Shown here: positions 58,092 through 64,000 of the stretch, piece after piece
How positions within the stretch are numbered: the stretch's first letter is position 1
Layout: each line of letters opens with the position of its first letter
Assembly (NCBI GenBank): GCA_021234155.1
Contig: JAJEKV010000039.1
Location: 1,486,001-1,550,000, forward strand
Origin: Isoetes taiwanensis
Lineage: Eukaryota; Streptophyta; Lycopodiopsida; Isoetales; Isoetaceae
Reading direction: 5' to 3'
DNA length: 64,000 bases
Notes under the pieces: model-generated
Told to the model about the DNA's origin: nothing
Database searches by the model: none
Seen by the model: only the letters and a program-made list of their open reading frames with translations
Position numbers and translations under genes: made by a program

Positions 58092-58798
58092 CACTCTCTT
58101 GAGATTCTTGGACATTTTGGTTCGACAGTCCGTTCGAAAAATCTAAGGCGGTTGAATGGCACAACTCCTTGGAACCTGTTTACACTTTTTCTATAGTGGA
58201 AGATTTCTGATGGTAAGATTTTCCTATACTAGTTATTCTTTTGAACTTGTTTACTCATAGGAAACTAGGTTTTGCAGTGATTCTAGATTTGTAGCTATTT
58301 TTCTGTTGATTCAGATCTTCTAAGTTGTTTAGTAGTTTAAGGTTTTATGTGGAATATATACTTCGTTGAACAAACTGAGTGTACTTTTAGCTTGTTCAAC
58401 AACGTCCACCCTCCAACTCAATTAGTACCCAGATGTTTTAAGGAGGGAATAAAGCCAAAATGGGAAGATCCCAAATATGCCAACGGTGGGAAATGGACTA
58501 TTTCATTGTCAATACGGAAGCCTGTCTTTGATGTGTATTGGCTTCATAAGGTATGGTACTATTAATCCTTATAAAAATATTCAGTGCATTTTTTATATGT
58601 CCTTTTAGAAGAACTTAAAGATGGTTATTTCTGTTGCTGGTTTTGAAGCCGCTGGCCTTAATTGGAGAACAATTTGATGAAGGGGACGAGATATGTGGTG
58701 TTGTTGAAAATGTGCAGCCATGAGGTGATAAACTTTCTTTGTGGACAAAGACTGTCAGTAATGAAGCTGCTCCGGTATATGCACTTCAATCCTCAAAG
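58092..58798 (+). pseudogene. eIF4E (cap-binding factor) gene fragment
   Basis: Exon pieces at 58092-58212, 58391-58550 and 58649-58798 have retained introns with good borders. Motifs: [70 protein letters not shown] and WTKTVSNEAA, in the order found in plant eIF4E, including the cap-binding Trp regions. Breaks: a 1-nt frameshift near 58110, TGA in place of Trp at 58208-58210, and TGA at 58721-58723 where Arg is usual (a likely CGA-to-TGA change). N- and C-terminal exons are missing. It is a truncated, unprocessed pseudogene, probably carried by a transposon. Confidence 0.85.
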
Positions 58799-58839
58799 GT
58801 CATTGTTTTTATTCGCACGGTATTATTTTCATTGTTTTG

Positions 58840-59090
58840 GATGTTGTAGAGCGATTATCGAGAGTGCAACATTGCAATCCACACCCGGTGCCGACGCCGT
58901 AACAAAAATCGCCAGGACTGCCCTCATGGGAGATTTCAACATAGACGCCCAGCGACAAAACAACATCATCGCGGCCTTGCAAGTCGTGATGCCTAGCCAT
59001 GTCCAACAAATCAATGTCGCCACGCGCTCCGCGATGCCGCTCAACCATATCTGGACACAATTCAAGCCTTGCGACATGGTGCAGGTATGA
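58840..59090 (+). pseudogene. endonuclease/exonuclease/phosphatase fragment of a mobile element
   Basis: A GC-rich open stretch reads TALMGDFNIDAQ, then VQQINVATRSAMPLNHIWT, and stops at 59088-59090. GDFN(I/V)D and (D/N)HIW are hallmarks of the EEP nuclease fold used by LINEs and by PIF1-associated endonucleases of some Helitron-like elements. The catalytic Asp of DHIW is Asn here. It is GC-rich against AT-rich neighbours, so it has a separate origin. Confidence 0.5.
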
Positions 59091-59382
59091 TTGTGCAAAA
59101 ATACCCTCCGGCCATGGAGGGCAACCCTCCGTGCGTAGCACCTTGTTTCAATAGTCCAACATCCAAGGGCTCACAACAAAAGCCCTCTTTTCATTTTAGG
59201 GGCTGAACATGCAAGCCTCGTGGATAGCATTTCAGGGTTTCTTGCAAAAAAATTAATGTTGTCATCAGAGTGGAAACAGATTTGGAGTGGCAGAGGATGA
59301 TGCAGTCGGATGCTTGCTTCAGTGCTACATATTTGAAGTTTCAAAGTTTCCATGGCATGGTCTGAAGGCAAAAGTGTGTTGA

Positions 59383-60673
<1,291 letters not shown>

Positions 60674-60876
60674 AGATTGCAGTTGCTCTTCATAACATTG
60701 TGATGAAGAGACAAATTATGCTTTTATGCCATTCATATACAGGATACAATGCTGTGGTGAAGAATCAAATTATATATCTATACCATTTAGCAGTTAAATG
60801 CTGTGGTGAAGCATATGTAATTAAATTACATTATGCTATAACATTAATACTCAGGTTTCATATTATGCTTTTTTTA

Positions 60877-61375
60877 GAGCCCGAAGGGCCCAAAATTTTT
60901 TTTAGTATAACAACCAACACATAACTACCATTAACATTAATTAACCAACCATTGGGTCCAACATATTTTTGTTAAAATCCCCCTTAAACCCCCTTTGGTT
61001 TGGGTGCATATTCACACGGGGGGTGACGTAGGGCAGCGAGAGCCCTTATAATTATATTTTACACGTACAAAATCAACACCATATAGTATTTTGCTTGAAA
61101 TCTTATAGTATTTTGCAAATGTTGTTATACAGTATAGCAAATTTTCTACTTGCATACCCCACAAATGAGGAACTTTATGTACGGTGTAGATTAAGGAATA
61201 AGGGGTGAATATGCCTATCCAACAGCTCTCGTTGCCCGGAGTCACCCCCCGTGTGAATATGCACCCAAACCAAAGGGGGTTTAAGGGGGATTTTAACAAA
61301 AATATGTTGGACCCAATGGTTGGTTAATTAATGTTAATGGTAGTTATGTGTTGGTTGTTATACTAAAAAAAATTA
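60877..61375. repeat. inverted pair of Helitron-like ends (fold-back)
   Basis: Left arm 60877-61050 is the minus-strand form and right arm 61150-61375 the plus-strand form of the terminal segment at 225-470. The left arm keeps the GC hairpin (GGGCCCTTCGGGCTC, then TAA). The right arm ends TTATACTAAAAAAAATT without the hairpin. The presumed 3' ends point outward, so the block can fold on itself. It lies about 200 bp downstream of the NCL fragment. Confidence 0.65.
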
Positions 61376-61745
61376 AACATGATATAAACTATTAGTGATT
61401 TTGCTAAATCAATTTACACTTAAAAACAACCTGATGAACTAATAATGATTCCTAGAAACTAGTGTAAAATTTTGAATTAGTACAAAAAATATGATATTAG
61501 CCACTATTGGTTTTTCAAAATCAATATATGCTTAAAACACCTCTTCTAAACTATTGATGATTTCAAAAACCTATTATACAATCGTAGAAGTCACGTAATT
61601 AAACAGGATATGATTTTGCTAAATCATTGTACATTAGAAAACAATCATATAAACTAATGATGATTTCTAGAAATTACTATAAATTTATGAATTAGTACAA
61701 ATAATATGATATGAACCGCTATTGATTCTGCAAAACTAGGAAGAA
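61376..61745. repeat. AT-rich tandem array, second locus
   Basis: The same unit family as 50860-51265: ATT-GATTTTGCTAAATCA, (T)ACTTAAAAACAA and GATGATTTC motifs with anchors near 61387, 61500, 61608 and 61713. It begins directly at the fold-back's right end. Confidence 0.65.
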
Positions 61746-61844
61746 CACATGATTTTTCTTTACATTTTATATTGTCGTATAAAAAAATTACATATATACT
61801 GGTTTTCATGCTAACTTTTTATACAAGTTCATTTTTGGGGGCCT

Positions 61845-63210
61845 TGTGAGGCAAGTGGGCCCTTGGTGGGCCCATTTCCAATTATCCCACATGCCTAAAA
61901 GGATAATTGGAAACCCTAGCCCTAAACCCTTGTCTATTTAGGTTAGGAAAACCCTAACTTGCTATTTTTGTCCATAGGGTTTTAGAGCTCTGTTTTGGCT
62001 GCCCCAGGAGCCAAAACCACCTCCCAGACTCTGCCCAAGCGAATTGCATCATTAGTTTCCCTTGATTCGAGCAGTTCAGCAGGATGGTCGAACTCAGGTC
62101 AGGTGTAGCCACCCAAGGATCAGGTATTTAGTCAATTGAGTAGCTTAAACCGTCTTCCAGTCATAGAATCAATAGGTTTAGCCTATTAGACTGCCCATAG
62201 CAGCTACCTAGATCTCTAGATCCCAGACACTAACTAAAGAACCTAACTCTATGATATAGATTAGATCTAGTTCTTTAGTTCTTCTGTGATGTATATGGAT
62301 GATGTATCTCTGTGAACTCCTTGTATTGGGAAGGGGGGTAGAGGCCCTAAAGCTTGGTAGTTGATGCTCCTAGAAGTAGCCTCTCTAGCACACTGTAGAT
62401 TCGGCTTGTGCACAAGAACCACACCTGGTTGTGGGTGAAGGGGCCAGACTGGCTTAGAAGGAGGTTCGTGTTCTGACTCTTGAACGATCCCTATGGTGTG
62501 TTAGTGCTACCGGGGATCATTGTGACTAGGTCTAATGGCTTACCACTGAGTGTGGGTAAGGCATAGGCTCGACACCCGTGAAGTGGGGTACACTTTCCAT
62601 TGGGTTCAAGTCGAATACGGGCAGTGGCCCTCTAATCACCTTGGGTCAGCATGTAGATCTCTGGAGGGAGTGATCCCTACCTGCCCCAGCGGGACTGGGG
62701 AGATGCAACCCAGGAATAGCCCCTTTGGCTATGCACCCGGTGGGCTACAGTCAGGTCCCAACACTTTTCAGCCTACTCTGCAAAGTGTGCACAGGAGGGG
62801 CGGATGGAGTGGACAACCCTAAGCCATGTTCTTATGCCAGCCAAATCCATTGCCATGAATTCCGTCTGCAATGAACTTTAGAGACCCAAGCCGTCAGTCA
62901 TCCCTTGGAGTCTGAGCCTTGGGTAGGATTTCCCACATGTATTGTGCTTACCCTTGTCTATGCAGATGTGATGAACCACCCTTCGAGGTGGGTATGTGAT
63001 TATGTTGTATACTGACATGTATGTTTACGCTTCCGCAGCTAGGTAGGCCCTGAGGGAGACGGGGTAAAATGACCCCTTCACTCTTCCCACTGGAACCCGT
63101 CACGGTTGCAGTGTCATGTGGAGGGCCCTGTATCGGCATGGAGCTGGTATGGCGGATGAACTCCTGTTTGTATACGGTGAGTGCACCGTATGCGAGTAGG
63201 GGACGTCACA
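61845..63210 (+). repeat. 5' LTR of a second LTR retrotransposon
   Basis: Ends GGGGACGTCACA directly before a primer site. Its last 450 bp are homologous to the LTRs at 28-37 kb (for example GGGCGGATGGAGTGGACAAC and CCACCCTTCGAGGTGG). The start at TGTGAGGC (61845) is inferred from 5-bp inverted ends TGTGA/TCACA, about 1.37 kb long, and is less certain than the end. A hairpin ATACGGTG-AGTG-CACCGTAT (63172-63191) lies near the 3' end. Confidence 0.75.
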
Positions 63211-63211
63211 G

Positions 63212-63223
63212 TGGTATCAGAGC
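63212..63223 (+). other. primer binding site (initiator tRNA-Met)
   Basis: TGGTATCAGAGC, the exact complement of the plant initiator-Met tRNA 3' end, one base after the LTR. Confidence 0.9.
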
Positions 63224-63415
63224 AATGTTCTTGGAGACCAAGAGCAAAGCACTGGCCATGCTCCCAGTAGTACTAACTCGATAGGATCCTCAAACCTCGA
63301 AAAAGTGGGAAATTTTTTTCTCATTTTTGTAGTGTATGCTAAGTTAGTAACAGTTAAGTGAATTGGAACATAATAAGACTAAAAAGAATGAGCCAAAACC
63401 TTCTCGGGCAAGGTG

Positions 63416-63482
63416 GTCTCACACGTCGCGCCTAGTCAAAGAACTAAACTTTAGTTTTTGGACGAGGCGCTACCTGTGAGAC
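63416..63482 (+). repeat. leader palindrome 1
   Basis: GTCTCACA and CGCGCCT on the left pair with AGGCGC and TGTGAGAC on the right, with an A/T-rich inner part. It lies in the untranslated leader between primer site and Gag. Confidence 0.75.
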
Positions 63483-63605
63483 ATTGAGCCAAGATTACCT
63501 TAAAACTTGATAATCTCACCAAAGTAATACGGTAAGGTAAGTTCCAAGGTAAGAATTAGTTAGAATAATATGTTTAAATCACTTATTTACTTAAAATTGT
63601 GTAAG

Positions 63606-63673
63606 ATCTTACACGTAGCGCCTGGTCTAAAAACTAAACTCTAGCTTTTGAACGAGGCGCTACCTGTGAGACC
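63606..63673 (+). repeat. leader palindrome 2
   Basis: A second copy of the leader palindrome; GTAGCGCCT pairs perfectly with AGGCGCTAC. Similarity to palindrome 1 extends through the loop (AACTAAACT). Confidence 0.75.
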
Positions 63674-63884
63674 AATAATTAAAAATCTCCTGAAGAAAGT
63701 GCATGTTTTAAGTAAATAGCTGCCTTGGCACGTTAAATAGAGCAACTTAGATTTTGATCTAAAATTTCCCCAAGCTATAAATAGATGTAGACCCCACCCA
63801 TTTGCACGTTTTCGCCCTAGAAATCCGCTCTCTCGCACTTAGGCGATCTTTGGGCGCTGATATCCGATCGACAAACCGTCAAGC

Positions 63885-64000
63885 ATGGCACGAACCAAGC
63901 AGACTGCCAGGAAGCCTCGTCCAGGCGAAACCACCAGCACCACAGACGCCAACCTTATTCGGCAAATGCTTCGTGACAGGCTCGCGAAGGGGGGTCGTTC
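63885..64000 (+). CDS. Gag start with histone H3-like N-terminus (partial)
   Basis: First 38 codons of the open frame downstream of LTR, primer site and a 0.66-kb leader, thus the expected Gag position. It begins MARTKQTARK, identical to histone H3 through K9, then departs (PRPGETTSTTDAN, followed by LIRQMLRDRLAKGGR). The ATG follows the leader palindromes. Not a histone gene: after residue 10 nothing matches H3, and the context is a retrotransposon. The frame runs off the window, so Gag identity rests on position only. Confidence 0.7.
   Translation, partial: MARTKQTARKPRPGETTSTTDANLIRQMLRDRLAKGGR

Noticed and set aside
58092-58798. A working eIF4E gene
   Set aside because: At least one frameshift and two in-frame stops, with end exons missing.
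63885-64000. A histone H3 gene
   Set aside because: Identity to H3 stops after K9, and LTR, primer site and leader precede the frame.

Overview
The window looks like nuclear DNA of a land plant with a large, repeat-rich genome. Most genes recognised are plant genes: a complete aldehyde dehydrogenase 7B gene, and fragments of PARC6/CDP1, eIF4E, an EF-hand NCL-type exchanger and a PPR protein. Introns are long with GT-AG borders and most of the DNA is repeats. A DNA methyltransferase-like gene of the bacterial N4/N6 type is present, which by inference fits a non-seed plant (fern, lycophyte or bryophyte) better than a seed plant. I cannot name the species.

Layout. 1-8 kb: a Helitron-like end, a small inverted-terminal-repeat element with LINE pieces inside it, and a decayed cysteine-rich gene on the minus strand. 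8.2-12.1 kb: an array of near-identical exon-like units with splice sites, followed by a decayed DNA methyltransferase-like gene. 13-17.8 kb: LINE debris and a 5'-truncated LINE. 18.6-27.1 kb: ALDH7B on the minus strand, the only clearly intact gene (14 exons, 512 codons, every junction in frame). 28.2-36.8 kb: an LTR retrotransposon with target-site duplication but no recognisable gag-pol. 37-41.7 kb: short hairpins and tandem duplications. 41.7-46 kb: a longer LINE with ORF1, endonuclease and reverse transcriptase remnants. 47-50 kb: a broken kelch gene and a Tudor-like open reading frame. 50.8-61.7 kb: dispersed repeats alternating with fragments of host genes, as expected of gene-capturing transposons. 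61.8-64 kb: the LTR, primer site, structured leader and Gag start of another LTR retrotransposon.

Main points of interest. (1) The last retrotransposon's Gag begins with ten residues identical to the histone H3 tail, including K4 and K9. (2) The DNA methyltransferase-like gene sits behind tandem duplicated exon-like units. (3) Four LINE 3' regions share an RNA-like domain enclosed by a stem whose sequence differs in each copy while pairing is kept, and three tails share a covarying terminal hairpin next to a (CCTT)n or (TTATC)n tail. (4) Repeat copies differ by a peculiar CAG/CTG-to-CG pattern, perhaps an assembly artefact at methylated CHG sites. (5) One dispersed repeat precedes two separate clusters of captured gene fragments.

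Everything here was read by eye. Family assignments rest on remembered motifs, and no alignment or search was run.
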